From Billgrantia saliphila (GTDB lineage Bacteria > Pseudomonadota > Gammaproteobacteria > Pseudomonadales > Halomonadaceae): a stretch of DNA of 64,000 nucleotides. The stretch lies in the NCBI RefSeq assembly GCF_002930105.1, contig NZ_PJRN01000003.1, forward strand, positions 1-64,000, in the 5' to 3' direction. Of this stretch, positions 54,201 through 62,607 are shown one piece after another. The notes beneath the pieces are model-generated. The model was not told the DNA's origin. It saw only the letters and a program-made list of their open reading frames with translations, and ran no database searches. The translations under genes were made by a program, and so were the position numbers. Within the stretch, counting starts at the first letter, position 1. Every line of letters starts with the position of its first letter.

Positions 54201-55013
54201 TCACTCGGGCGTGACCCTGGCCAGAATTCTGCCCTGTCGCCACACCAGCAGTTCTCCCGGCTCCATGCGCGCCCAGGCTTCATTGCTGGTCAATGGTTCG
54301 GTCGCTATCACCGAAACGATGTCGTCACGCGTGGTGTGCTCGGCGAAATTGACCGTCAGCTCGGCATCGGAGAGTTCCGCACCCCCGAATGGAGCGCGCC
54401 GGGTAATATGGGCGAGCTTGGTCGAGCAGTAGGTGTAGAGGAATTCGCCATCGGCCAGCAGCATGTTGAACACGCCCATGTCGCGCAGCGTCTCGCAGAG
54501 CCGATGCACCAGGCGCCAGAACACCCGGTGCGACTCGCCCCATGCATCGTTGCAGGTCGGCAACTCAGGCGCTTCGGGGTAGTGCTCGCGGAGGGTGGCG
54601 AGCAGCCAGCAGAAGGCGTGCTCGCTATCTGTATCCCCCACCGGGCGATAGAAATTGAGCGGCAGCGCCTGCCAGTCCTTGAGCTGACCATTGTGGGCAT
54701 AGCACCAGGTGCGCCCCCACATCTCGCGTGTGAAAGGGTGCGTATTGGCCAGCCTCACCCCGCCCACGTTGGCTTGGCGGATATGGCTGATGGCGATGTG
54801 CGACTTGATCGGGTAGTCGGTGATCAGTCGGGCGATGGGCGAGCGCACAGAGGGGTGGGGATCGCGAAAATCGCGGTAACCGCCGGCCTCGTAGAAGGCA
54901 ATGCCCCAGCCATCTCGATGAGGACCGGTACCCCCGCCACGATGGAGGAAACCGGTAAAGCTGAAGCAGATATCGGTGGGCACGTTGGCACTCATGCCCA
55001 GCAGTTCACACAT
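54201..55013 (-). CDS. Class II glutamine amidotransferase, YafJ-like
   Basis: A 270-residue Ntn-hydrolase whose nucleophile is Cys2 (MCELLGMS). It shows HRDGWGIAFYEAGG, SHIRQANVGGVRLANTHPF and WCYAHNGQLKDW, the glutaminase-domain blocks. YafJ-type proteins have only the glutaminase domain and no synthetase domain, and their physiological acceptor is unknown; related EgtC acts in ergothioneine synthesis. The start overlaps the VWA gene by 8 nt, so these two are made together. Confidence 0.9.
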   Translation of the reverse strand: MCELLGMSANVPTDICFSFTGFLHRGGGTGPHRDGWGIAFYEAGGYRDFRDPHPSVRSPIARLITDYPIKSHIAISHIRQANVGGVRLANTHPFTREMWGRTWCYAHNGQLKDWQALPLNFYRPVGDTDSEHAFCWLLATLREHYPEAPELPTCNDAWGESHRVFWRLVHRLCETLRDMGVFNMLLADGEFLYTYCSTKLAHITRRAPFGGAELSDAELTVNFAEHTTRDDIVSVIATEPLTSNEAWARMEPGELLVWRQGRILARVTPE

Positions 55014-56841
55014 GCGGCTCCTCCCGTTGCGTGGGGCGCCGACGCAGCACCCTCAACCGCCATACTCCCAGCAGCAGCAGCAGGACGACAACCAGCGCCC
55101 AGCTTCGCGGGTCGCGCATCGCCTCGTCGAACCAAGTGGAGAACAGTGGGTGCCATTCACCCCAGCGCTCCTGGGCGAGCCGGGGGAGCGCCTGCACCCG
55201 CTGCACGACACGTTCGACCCTCTCCGGCAGGGTCGTCGCCTCACGGCTACCCTGCGATGGCGCCAGTGCATCATGGAAGCGCGTCACTTCTAGGGCGGTC
55301 TGGGCATCGACTTGGTCGATGGCCGTGTCCACTCCCGGGAACAGCACCAGGCGCGGCAGCATTAGCTCGCGGGTTTCGCCGTCTATTGACACCTCGGCAC
55401 GCAGTACCAGCGGCACGCTGAGCGCCGAATCCAGTTCAGGCAGGGCCATGGTCCAACGCCGCTCGCCGGTCGGCTCGGCCTCCAGCAGTGCGCCCTGAAG
55501 CTGGCCAAGCACCCGGGTATTGTCACGGTCGAGACTGGGATGTTCGGCCGCGAGCAGCACGCGCTCGTTGGCGGCGTCGTGGCGCGCGGCGATGGCCGGC
55601 TGCACATTGACCGGCTGGCTTCGCTGGCGGCGAAATCCCTGCCCCTCGGCACGCACCACGAACTGGGAAGCGCCCGTCAGCGCCGGCGCCGGCAGCCGGC
55701 CGACGAAGCGCTCGCCCTGCGGCTTGAGCACCACGGCCGACTGCACGGTTCCCGCCTCACCCTGCAGTTCCGCCGTCAAGCGCAGGTGAGAGGGCAACGC
55801 CTGCTCGTCCAGTGCCTGACCATCGCGGCTCAGCCAGGCTTCCACGGGGACATCGAAGCCCAGGTAAAGGGTCGCCGGCACACCGTCGGTCTGCAGGCTG
55901 AGCGGCGACTCGACAGTGATACGGCTCGCCTGTCCGGGCTCGCCCTCCAGACGCCATTGCCCAGGCTGAGGATTGGGTACCCGCACCAGGTCGTAGCGAG
56001 ATTCGCTACGCCACTCGGCACCCTCGGGTGGCGTTTCCGCGCTGAAGCGACTCCCGTCCGGCGCCACCAGTACCGGTGCCTCCTCGCCGCGGAACAGCAG
56101 CGCCGTGAATCCCTCCAGCCCAGGTTCGATGAGAAAGCGCTGATCGGTCACCGGTACCTGGTCGCTGGGAAAGATACGATCGGCGATATCGAGAAAGGCT
56201 CCCAGCAGGGCGTCGGGGTTTTTCACCGGCGCGGACAGGCCGCCTGTCATCTGGGCGAGACGCTCCACCAGGTCGAGATCGGCCTCGTCGGAGAAGGCGA
56301 TGGCATGCACAACGGTGCCCTCGTTGGCCAGCCGGGGGCCGAGCTCCTCGAGCAGCGACTGGCGCGAGGCGGCATCGATCGCCGGCTTGGTGCCGCGCCA
56401 GTTGGGTAGATCGATCATGCCATCCGTCAGCAGCACCAGATGGCGCCGCCCCTCGGCTTCGACGACTGACGCTTCGAAGAGAGCGGATTCGATATCGGTG
56501 TACTGCTGATAGTCGCTCAGGCGGGATGTGAGGGCTCGGGCACGCTCGCGCCAGGCGGCGTTCACCGTCTCTGGCGGCAGCGGATTGGCCACCCGTTCGC
56601 CGAAGGTCCAGATACCGGCTCGAATACCGCCGGGCATCAGAGCCACGAGCAGGTCCAGGGCCTCGGCAGCGAGCTGGTCGGGATCGTTGCGGCGCATGCT
56701 GCCCGAAACATCGATGACAAGCCTTACCTCGGGCACCTCGAGCCGCTCCTCGGCGGGTTCGGCACCCAAATGGCCGCTTAGCAACAGCGCACCGGCCAGT
56801 CCAACCAGCCAGTGCCAACCCTTCTTGCATACCCTCCCCAT
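55006..56841 (-). CDS. Von Willebrand factor A domain protein, membrane anchored
   Basis: A 611-residue exported protein: signal peptide (WLVGLAGALLLSGHLGA), then a VWA domain with the metal-ion-dependent adhesion site DVSGS at 44-48 and LLTDGMIDLP near 135. Long beta-rich segments follow, and one C-terminal membrane helix (SWALVVVLLLLLGVWRLRVL) with a basic cytoplasmic tail. It should face the periplasm. The VWA domain probably binds a protein partner through Mg2+. It resembles TIGR03503-type proteins, whose function is unknown. It is co-transcribed with the YafJ-like gene. Confidence 0.8.
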   Translation of the reverse strand: MGRVCKKGWHWLVGLAGALLLSGHLGAEPAEERLEVPEVRLVIDVSGSMRRNDPDQLAAEALDLLVALMPGGIRAGIWTFGERVANPLPPETVNAAWRERARALTSRLSDYQQYTDIESALFEASVVEAEGRRHLVLLTDGMIDLPNWRGTKPAIDAASRQSLLEELGPRLANEGTVVHAIAFSDEADLDLVERLAQMTGGLSAPVKNPDALLGAFLDIADRIFPSDQVPVTDQRFLIEPGLEGFTALLFRGEEAPVLVAPDGSRFSAETPPEGAEWRSESRYDLVRVPNPQPGQWRLEGEPGQASRITVESPLSLQTDGVPATLYLGFDVPVEAWLSRDGQALDEQALPSHLRLTAELQGEAGTVQSAVVLKPQGERFVGRLPAPALTGASQFVVRAEGQGFRRQRSQPVNVQPAIAARHDAANERVLLAAEHPSLDRDNTRVLGQLQGALLEAEPTGERRWTMALPELDSALSVPLVLRAEVSIDGETRELMLPRLVLFPGVDTAIDQVDAQTALEVTRFHDALAPSQGSREATTLPERVERVVQRVQALPRLAQERWGEWHPLFSTWFDEAMRDPRSWALVVVLLLLLGVWRLRVLRRRPTQREEPHV

Positions 56842-56850
56842 CGGGGCTCC

Positions 56851-57300
56851 CTAGCCGATCAACGGCTCCCGGCGCTCGCGCGGCTCACGGGGTCCCTCGC
56901 CGTTGCGGCCATCGCGCCTTGCGTTATTGTCATTTTCTCGCTCTTCGGACTCTCCGTCCGAGCGGAACCACCACCATTGCAGCAGACCGAGGGCGGCCCC
57001 CAGACCCGCCCCGGCGGCGACCAGCAACCCCGCCGAGAGCAGGGTCGAGGCGTTGCGTTCGAGAAAGGCAACCGACGCCACCACCACGGCCGGCGCCAAT
57101 CCGGTATAGAACTCCCCTTCTTCCACCAACGGCAATCGAAAGCGCGTCGGTATCCACAGGATGCCGGCTACGGCCCAGGTGATCGGCAGTCGCAGCATGC
57201 GCGGCAAGAACGCCAGTGCCAGATAACCGCTCAGCAGCACGACCAGCGACAAACCCAGATAGGTAAGCCATAGTAGGGACATCGAATCGGTGGTCAGCAT
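56851..57300 (-). CDS. Small membrane protein, unknown
   Basis: A protein of about 149 aa with hydrophobic segments near 8-32, 38-50 and 65-110 and a very polar C-terminal tail rich in Arg, Glu, Asn and Asp. I do not recognise it. The ATG at 57300 has GAGG five bases upstream. It lies 9 nt before the VWA gene on the same strand, so it likely forms one unit with VWA and YafJ genes, and it is divergent from the protease II gene. Confidence 0.75.
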   Translation of the reverse strand: MLTTDSMSLLWLTYLGLSLVVLLSGYLALAFLPRMLRLPITWAVAGILWIPTRFRLPLVEEGEFYTGLAPAVVVASVAFLERNASTLLSAGLLVAAGAGLGAALGLLQWWWFRSDGESEERENDNNARRDGRNGEGPREPRERREPLIG

Positions 57301-57349
57301 CACTACCTCAATCTTGCGTTACGATTCGCCGACGAACGGATCGTACACG

Positions 57350-59476
57350 ATGGAAAGTCACAGTCAGTATGGTACACGCGAGTCAATGAAAGCACAGCCG
57401 CCACATTCCACGTCCCCCACTGAAAATGTCGGCGGGCAGGTCCGCTCGCCCGTTGCACGCTTCCGCCGCGCCGACGATCCCCAATGGCACTGGCTGGAGG
57501 ACCGCGACGCCCCCCAGGTCACCGCCTTTCTCGAGGCGGCGAACCGGGAATCGAAGTCCTGGATGGCCCCGTTGGAAGACCTGGTGGAACGGCTCTACCA
57601 AGGCCACCTGTCGCGCCGGGAGCTGGCCGTACATGGCCTGCGCACCGCGCTAGACCACTTCACCTACTGGAGCGAGACCGCCGCCGAAGCCGATTATCCG
57701 GTCTGGTGGCGACATCCCAACGGATGCCCGGGCGAGGCGATCCCCTTTCTCGACCTGCAGGCCCGCGCGTCGGAGCATCGCTTCCTCGAGCTGGGCGACA
57801 TGGCACTGTCACCCGACGAAAGCTGGCTGGCGTGGACCGAAGACACCAGCGGCGACGAACGCTTCACGCTCTATATCAAATCGCTGCCGGACGGCGAACC
57901 GCGCCTGCTCCTGGACGAGATCGGCCCGGAGCTGACCTGGGCCGAGGACAACCTTACGCTATTGTTCACCCGCTATGACGCCACGCAGCGCCCCGACAGT
58001 ATCTGGCGCCTGCCGGTACGCGAAGGGATCGCCGGCAAGGCGTCACTGGTCCTGCGTGAGGAAGACCCCGAATTCTGGCTCGGGCTCGGCAAGACCCGCT
58101 CGCGCCAGTGGCTGGTGCTGGAGAGCGCCTCCAAGGACACCAGCGAATGCCATCTGCTCCCCGCTCATGCACCGGACGAGCCGCCACGCTGCTTCCGCCC
58201 GCGAGAGAAAGGCGTGGAGTACGGCCTGGAGCATCGCCCCGGTGCCTTCTATGTCGTTCACAATCGCGAAGCGCCACACTTCCGCCTGGATTGGGTGCAC
58301 GAGACCGATACCGACGACACCTGGCGAACGCTCATCTCTCACCGCGACGATCATACGCTGGAAGACGTGGAGGCCTTCAGCTGGGGGCTGGCACTGACCG
58401 AGCGCGACCACCACGAGGCCCAGGTGCGCATTCGCATCGTCGAGCTCGACGCGGATCATGAGCACGTGCGAGACGAGCGGCTGGCCTTGCCCGAATCTCC
58501 CTGCAGCGTAATGCTCGGCGATATGCCCCACTTCGACGAACGCCGATTGCTACTTCGCGAGGAGTCGTTCGTCATGCCGGTGCGCTGGCTGGAGCACGAC
58601 CTGGACAACGGCGAGCGGCGCGTGCTCAAGACCCAGCCGCTGCATGGCAACCTGCAGCCCGGCGACCTGCGCTGCGAGCGGGTCTGGGCACGAGCCCACG
58701 ACGGCGAACGCATACCGGTGTCGGTAGTGATGCGCGCCGATCTGTCCGGCCGGCCACTGCCCACGCTGCTGTACGGCTACGGTGCCTATGGCGAAGTGCT
58801 CGACCCCTGGTTCTCGGTGGCCAGACTCGAGCTGATCGACCGCGGCATGGCCTTTGCCGTGGCCCATGTGCGCGGCGGCGGCGACCGCGGCGAACCCTGG
58901 TACCTGGCCGGCAAGCTGGAGCACAAGGAGAACAGCTTCCGCGACTTCCTGGCCGCCCGCGACGCACTCGTCGAGGGTGGCTTCAGCAATGGTGAGCGTA
59001 TTGCCGCCTACGGCGCCAGCGCCGGGGGACTGCTGGTCGGCGCCAGCCTCAACCTCGCCCCTGAGGCCTTCTGCGCCGCCGTGCTCGACGTGCCCTTCGT
59101 TGACGTGCTGCGCACCATGGAAAACCCCGACTTGCCGCTCACTACCGCCGAATACACCGAATGGGGCAATCCCGATGAACCGGACGCCCGCCGGCGCATC
59201 CATGCCTACTCGCCGCTCGATAATCTGTCGCCCCAGGCCTACCCCACCCTCTTTCTGCAGGGCAGCTGGCACGATTCCCGCGTCCCCTACTGGGAACCCG
59301 CCAAGCTCTACGCCCGGCTCACGGAGATGGAGACCGCGCGGGGCCCGATACTGCTGCGCACCGACATGGCCGCAGGCCACGGAGGCGCTTCGGGGCGATT
59401 CAAGGCATGGCACGACAATGCGCGTCAGGATGCCTTCATCCTCTGGGCGCTGGGGCTCGCCGAAAGGGAGGCGTAA
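57350..59476 (+). CDS. ptrB: Oligopeptidase B / protease II (S9 prolyl oligopeptidase family)
   Basis: A serine peptidase that cleaves short peptides after Arg or Lys. An N-terminal beta-propeller (about 60-420) covers the C-terminal alpha/beta hydrolase domain. The triad is Ser in GASAGGLLVGAS, Asp in GSWHDSRVPYWEP and His in DMAAGHGGASGR. The segments YGYGAYGEVLDPWFS and AHVRGGGDRGEPWY are PtrB-typical. Neither candidate start (57350 or 57386) has a good ribosome-binding site, so the N-terminus is uncertain. Confidence 0.92.
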   Translation: MESHSQYGTRESMKAQPPHSTSPTENVGGQVRSPVARFRRADDPQWHWLEDRDAPQVTAFLEAANRESKSWMAPLEDLVERLYQGHLSRRELAVHGLRTALDHFTYWSETAAEADYPVWWRHPNGCPGEAIPFLDLQARASEHRFLELGDMALSPDESWLAWTEDTSGDERFTLYIKSLPDGEPRLLLDEIGPELTWAEDNLTLLFTRYDATQRPDSIWRLPVREGIAGKASLVLREEDPEFWLGLGKTRSRQWLVLESASKDTSECHLLPAHAPDEPPRCFRPREKGVEYGLEHRPGAFYVVHNREAPHFRLDWVHETDTDDTWRTLISHRDDHTLEDVEAFSWGLALTERDHHEAQVRIRIVELDADHEHVRDERLALPESPCSVMLGDMPHFDERRLLLREESFVMPVRWLEHDLDNGERRVLKTQPLHGNLQPGDLRCERVWARAHDGERIPVSVVMRADLSGRPLPTLLYGYGAYGEVLDPWFSVARLELIDRGMAFAVAHVRGGGDRGEPWYLAGKLEHKENSFRDFLAARDALVEGGFSNGERIAAYGASAGGLLVGASLNLAPEAFCAAVLDVPFVDVLRTMENPDLPLTTAEYTEWGNPDEPDARRRIHAYSPLDNLSPQAYPTLFLQGSWHDSRVPYWEPAKLYARLTEMETARGPILLRTDMAAGHGGASGRFKAWHDNARQDAFILWALGLAEREA

Positions 59477-59492
59477 CTCGCGCAGGCAATGA

Positions 59493-59518
59493 AAAGACCC
59501 AGTGTCGACCGGGTCTTT
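59493..59518. terminator. Terminator between ptrB and ycgN
   Basis: AAAGACCC (59493-59500) pairs with GGGTCTTT (59511-59518) across a 10-nt loop. It lies between convergent genes. Confidence 0.7.
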
Positions 59519-59562
59519 GGTAGGGGAGCACGCTCGACATCGTCACGTGCGTGATCGGTGCT

Positions 59563-60012
59563 TCAGCCGTCGATCGGCAGGATGGCAATAATATAGTCTT
59601 CCAGTTCCTCTTCGGGCACATCGCGCTGGGAGACGGCAAAGCTGCGCACGCTGATGCCCTTGCGGTGAACCCGCTCGGGGTCGCCCGAAATCAGCGGATG
59701 CCAGCCGGCCAACTTGCGCCCCTCCGCCACGCGTCGATAAGCGCAGGACTTTGGCAGCCAACGGAACTCGTCGATCCGCTGCGGCGTGAGTCGGGAACAG
59801 TCCGGCACCCTTGCCTGGCGATTGGTATAGTCACTGCAGCGGCAGCTGTGCGTATCCAGCAGCTCGCAGGCGACGCCGAGCACGGCCAGATCGCCCGTCT
59901 CGTCATCCTGGTACTTGAGCAGGCAGCACTGTCCACAGCCGTCGCACAGCGCTTCCCACTCCTCGGCGGTGAGCTCCTCGAGGTCGAAGCGTTCCCAGAA
60001 ACGCTCTCGCAT
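59563..60012 (-). CDS. ycgN: YcgN/UPF0260 family cysteine-cluster protein
   Basis: A 149-residue protein with a dense Cys cluster, LCDGCGQCCLLKYQDDETGDL, and further Cys in ACELLDTHSCRCSDYTNRQ, DCSRL and KSCAYR, the pattern of UPF0260 and the related metal-binding zinc/iron-chelating domain family. Function is unknown. It lies 2 nt after ycgL in the same direction, the arrangement seen in many gammaproteobacteria. Confidence 0.92.
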   Translation of the reverse strand: MRERFWERFDLEELTAEEWEALCDGCGQCCLLKYQDDETGDLAVLGVACELLDTHSCRCSDYTNRQARVPDCSRLTPQRIDEFRWLPKSCAYRRVAEGRKLAGWHPLISGDPERVHRKGISVRSFAVSQRDVPEEELEDYIIAILPIDG

Positions 60013-60014
60013 GA

Positions 60015-60326
60015 TCAGTAGCGCGCTTCAGTGGGCGTACGGTACAAGTCCAGCAAGTACTCATCCTTGACCGGGGGCAGCTGCAGGTAGTACCCCTTCT
60101 CGCGGATCGCCGCAATGACGTCGCTGACGTTGGCGCGCGCCAAGCGTTTCTCGGGCGTCAGAATCAGCGTCATGGCCGAGACCGGCTTGCCGAAGCGCTC
60201 CAACAAGGCTTCGGGTACCTCGGCCAATCCCTGCCGCTTGTCGACGTAGAGGTACATCTCCTCCTTGCGCGGGCTCTTGAAGATCTCGCACAACACCTTG
60301 TCGCCTTGCATTCGATCGTCGGTCAT
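60015..60326 (-). CDS. ycgL: YcgL domain protein
   Basis: About 103 aa, starting [18 protein letters not shown], with the conserved [28 protein letters not shown] and KGYYLQLPP blocks. The fold is known in E. coli but the role is not. The ATG at 60326 overlaps the rnd stop codon by 4 nt. Confidence 0.92.
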   Translation of the reverse strand: MTDDRMQGDKVLCEIFKSPRKEEMYLYVDKRQGLAEVPEALLERFGKPVSAMTLILTPEKRLARANVSDVIAAIREKGYYLQLPPVKDEYLLDLYRTPTEARY

Positions 60327-61453
60327 TCGACTTCCACCTCTTCGAGTGCCTGCTGCAGCGGAGCCGCCAGGCATTCACCACGCCAGCCCTCCGGCAGAGG
60401 CAAAGGTTCATCTGCCAGATCGGCGGCGACCAGAGCTTCCAGGTCGCGCCGGCGCATCAGCACCTCCGGCGCCACCCCCAGGCGTTCGGCGTGCTCGTTC
60501 ACCACACGTTTGAGCGCCTTCATGCGACGCTTGTACTCCCCCGCCATGGGCGACGGCAGCGCCGGTGGCAACGACTCGGCCTCACACTGGCGCGCCTGTT
60601 TCACCAATTCCATCAACGTATCGCCGTCACGTTTGATCAGGCTCGGCTTGATATCCTCGACTTCGGCGAGCTGGTAGCGACTCTCGGGCATGCGCTCGGC
60701 GATGCCGAAGAGCACCCGGTCGTTGACCAACCAGCCTCGGGGCAGGTTGCGCCGCCGCGCCTCGCCCTCGCGCCAGGTCGTCAGCAGTCGGTAGGCCTCG
60801 ATCTGTCGGGGTGAAAGTCGCCATAGCTGACGATGGCGACGATACCACTGCCCGTCCGTCTCTTCGCTGCGCAGTGCCTGGGCAAGCAGCTCGCGGCAGT
60901 CGGCCTCGAGCCAGCCGCGCCGGTCCAGCCGATCCAGGGCCTCCCGCTGGTGCTCCCATACCTTGAGCAGGAACACCACGTCCAGCGCGGCGTAAAGGCA
61001 TTGGGCATCGCTCAGGGGACGCTGCAGCCAGTCAGAGCGGGTCTCGTCCTTGGGCAGGACCTCGCCGGTCCAGTGCTGCACCAGACGCTGATAACCCATG
61101 GCCGGATCTTCACCCAGCAGGGCCTGGGCGACCTGGGTGTCCACCAGCGGGGCCACCGCCATGTCGGCCCAGTGCGCCAAAACCTCCAGATCCTCGCTGC
61201 TGGCATGCAGCAGCTTGAGCGGGCCCTCGCCGAGCAGGCGTCGGAAGGCTTCCGTGCAGTCGACGGCGAGCGGATCGACCAGCCAGGCGGGGCCGCCAGC
61301 GGAAAACTGGATCAGGGCCGGCACCGGATGAAAGGTCTTCTCGCGGAAGAACTCGGTATCCAGCGCGATCACCTCCGCCTGGGCGACTTCGGCACAAGCG
61401 GCATCCAGCGCCTCGGGCGTATCGATCCAGCGTATGTCAGGGGTTAGCGTCAT
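60323..61453 (-). CDS. rnd: Ribonuclease D
   Basis: A 3'-5' exoribonuclease that trims tRNA precursors. The DEDDy residues are visible: Asp32 and Glu34 in IALDTEFF, Asp88 in [10 protein letters not shown], and Tyr and Asp in [13 protein letters not shown]. The HRDC domains follow from about residue 205. The length of 376 aa is normal. The gene is coupled to ycgL. Confidence 0.95.
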   Translation of the reverse strand: MTLTPDIRWIDTPEALDAACAEVAQAEVIALDTEFFREKTFHPVPALIQFSAGGPAWLVDPLAVDCTEAFRRLLGEGPLKLLHASSEDLEVLAHWADMAVAPLVDTQVAQALLGEDPAMGYQRLVQHWTGEVLPKDETRSDWLQRPLSDAQCLYAALDVVFLLKVWEHQREALDRLDRRGWLEADCRELLAQALRSEETDGQWYRRHRQLWRLSPRQIEAYRLLTTWREGEARRRNLPRGWLVNDRVLFGIAERMPESRYQLAEVEDIKPSLIKRDGDTLMELVKQARQCEAESLPPALPSPMAGEYKRRMKALKRVVNEHAERLGVAPEVLMRRRDLEALVAADLADEPLPLPEGWRGECLAAPLQQALEEVEVE

Positions 61454-61486
61454 GCTTCGTCCAGCAGGGTCTCGGTTGAGCGGCGA

Positions 61487-62092
61487 TCACTCGCCGCGAA
61501 ACGGCAGCCGGCCATTGAAGGCGCGACTCAACGTGCCGCCGTCGACGTACTCGAGCTCGCCGCCCATCGGCACGCCGTACGCCAGTCGCGAGAGCGTGAC
61601 ACCATGAGGCGCAAGCTGGGCGGCGATGTAGTGCGCCGTGGCCTCGCCCTCCACGGTGGGGTTGGTCGCAAGGATCACCTCGGCAACACCGCCTTCTGCC
61701 ACGCGCGCTTCCAGCTGGTCGAGCCCGATGTCCTCGGGGCCGATACCATCGAGCGGCGATAGATGACCATGCAGCACGAAATAGCGACCGCGATAGCCCC
61801 CTGCCTCTTCGATGGCGAGCTGGTCGGCAGGTGATTCTACCACGCACAGCAGGACGTCATCGCGCCGACCGCTGGTGCAGAGGATGCACACCTCCTCCTC
61901 GGTAAGGGTCCGGCAACGCCGGCAGTAGCCCACCTGCTCGAGCGCCTGTTCGAGCACGCCGGCCAAACGCCGGCCGCCATCGCGATCGCGCTCGAGCAGA
62001 TGCATGGCCATGCGCTGGGCGGTCTTGGGCCCCACGCCCGGCAATACACGCAGCGACTCCATCAGCCGCTCGACAAGGGGGGAAAAGCTCAT
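61487..62092 (-). CDS. recR: Recombination mediator RecR
   Basis: RecR works with RecF and RecO to load RecA at gaps. Its N-terminal HhH part ([22 protein letters not shown]), four-Cys zinc site ([16 protein letters not shown]) and Toprim domain ([17 protein letters not shown], with [17 protein letters not shown]) are complete at 201 aa. It lies 148 nt downstream of ybaB in the dnaX-ybaB-recR series. Confidence 0.96.
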   Translation of the reverse strand: MSFSPLVERLMESLRVLPGVGPKTAQRMAMHLLERDRDGGRRLAGVLEQALEQVGYCRRCRTLTEEEVCILCTSGRRDDVLLCVVESPADQLAIEEAGGYRGRYFVLHGHLSPLDGIGPEDIGLDQLEARVAEGGVAEVILATNPTVEGEATAHYIAAQLAPHGVTLSRLAYGVPMGGELEYVDGGTLSRAFNGRLPFRGE

Positions 62093-62240
62093 TAAGCACC
62101 TCTGGCTGACGCTGGCCGAAGCTCGGGCGAGCGAAGAACAGGCAAAGCAAGAGATCCTCGCGAGCGCAGCGCTTACCCAAGGTAAACGTACCTTCGAAAG
62201 GATCTTCGACGCGGCTTGATCGAGCGCTACTCAGCGTGCC

Positions 62241-62567
62241 TTAGAACGGCATCTTGAAGCCCGGCGGCAAATTCAGCCCTGCCGTGGCTTCCTCCATCTT
62301 CGTACGGGAGGTCGTCTCTACCTTGCGCACCGCGTCGTTGACCGCCGCGGCCAGCAGATCCTCGAGCAGCTCCTTGTCCTCCTCCATGACGCTCGGGTCG
62401 ATATCGACCTTGCTCACGTCGTGGCGCCCGTTCATGGTGATCTTGACCATGCCGGCCCCGGCCTCGCCGGTCACTTCGGCCTTGGCGATTTCCTCCTGCA
62501 CGCGCTGCATCTTCTGCTGCATTTCCTGGGCCTGCTTCATCAGGTTGCCCATTCCACCTTTCATCAT
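62241..62567 (-). CDS. ybaB: YbaB/EbfC nucleoid-associated protein
   Basis: A 108-residue DNA-binding protein: [21 protein letters not shown] at the start, [21 protein letters not shown], and the C-terminal tail [13 protein letters not shown] 62567 has GAGGAA upstream; the frame open to 62627 is not coding before it. It lies 40 nt after dnaX. Confidence 0.95.
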   Translation of the reverse strand: MMKGGMGNLMKQAQEMQQKMQRVQEEIAKAEVTGEAGAGMVKITMNGRHDVSKVDIDPSVMEEDKELLEDLLAAAVNDAVRKVETTSRTKMEEATAGLNLPPGFKMPF

Positions 62568-62607
62568 GTCCGTTCCTCTCGCTAGGCAAAGTCGAAACTG
62601 CTGGGTG

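Noticed and set aside
54615..54700. YafJ-like protein as a GlmS or PurF fragment
   Set aside because: Length and the Cys2 glutaminase-only layout match the independent YafJ family, so it is not a truncation.
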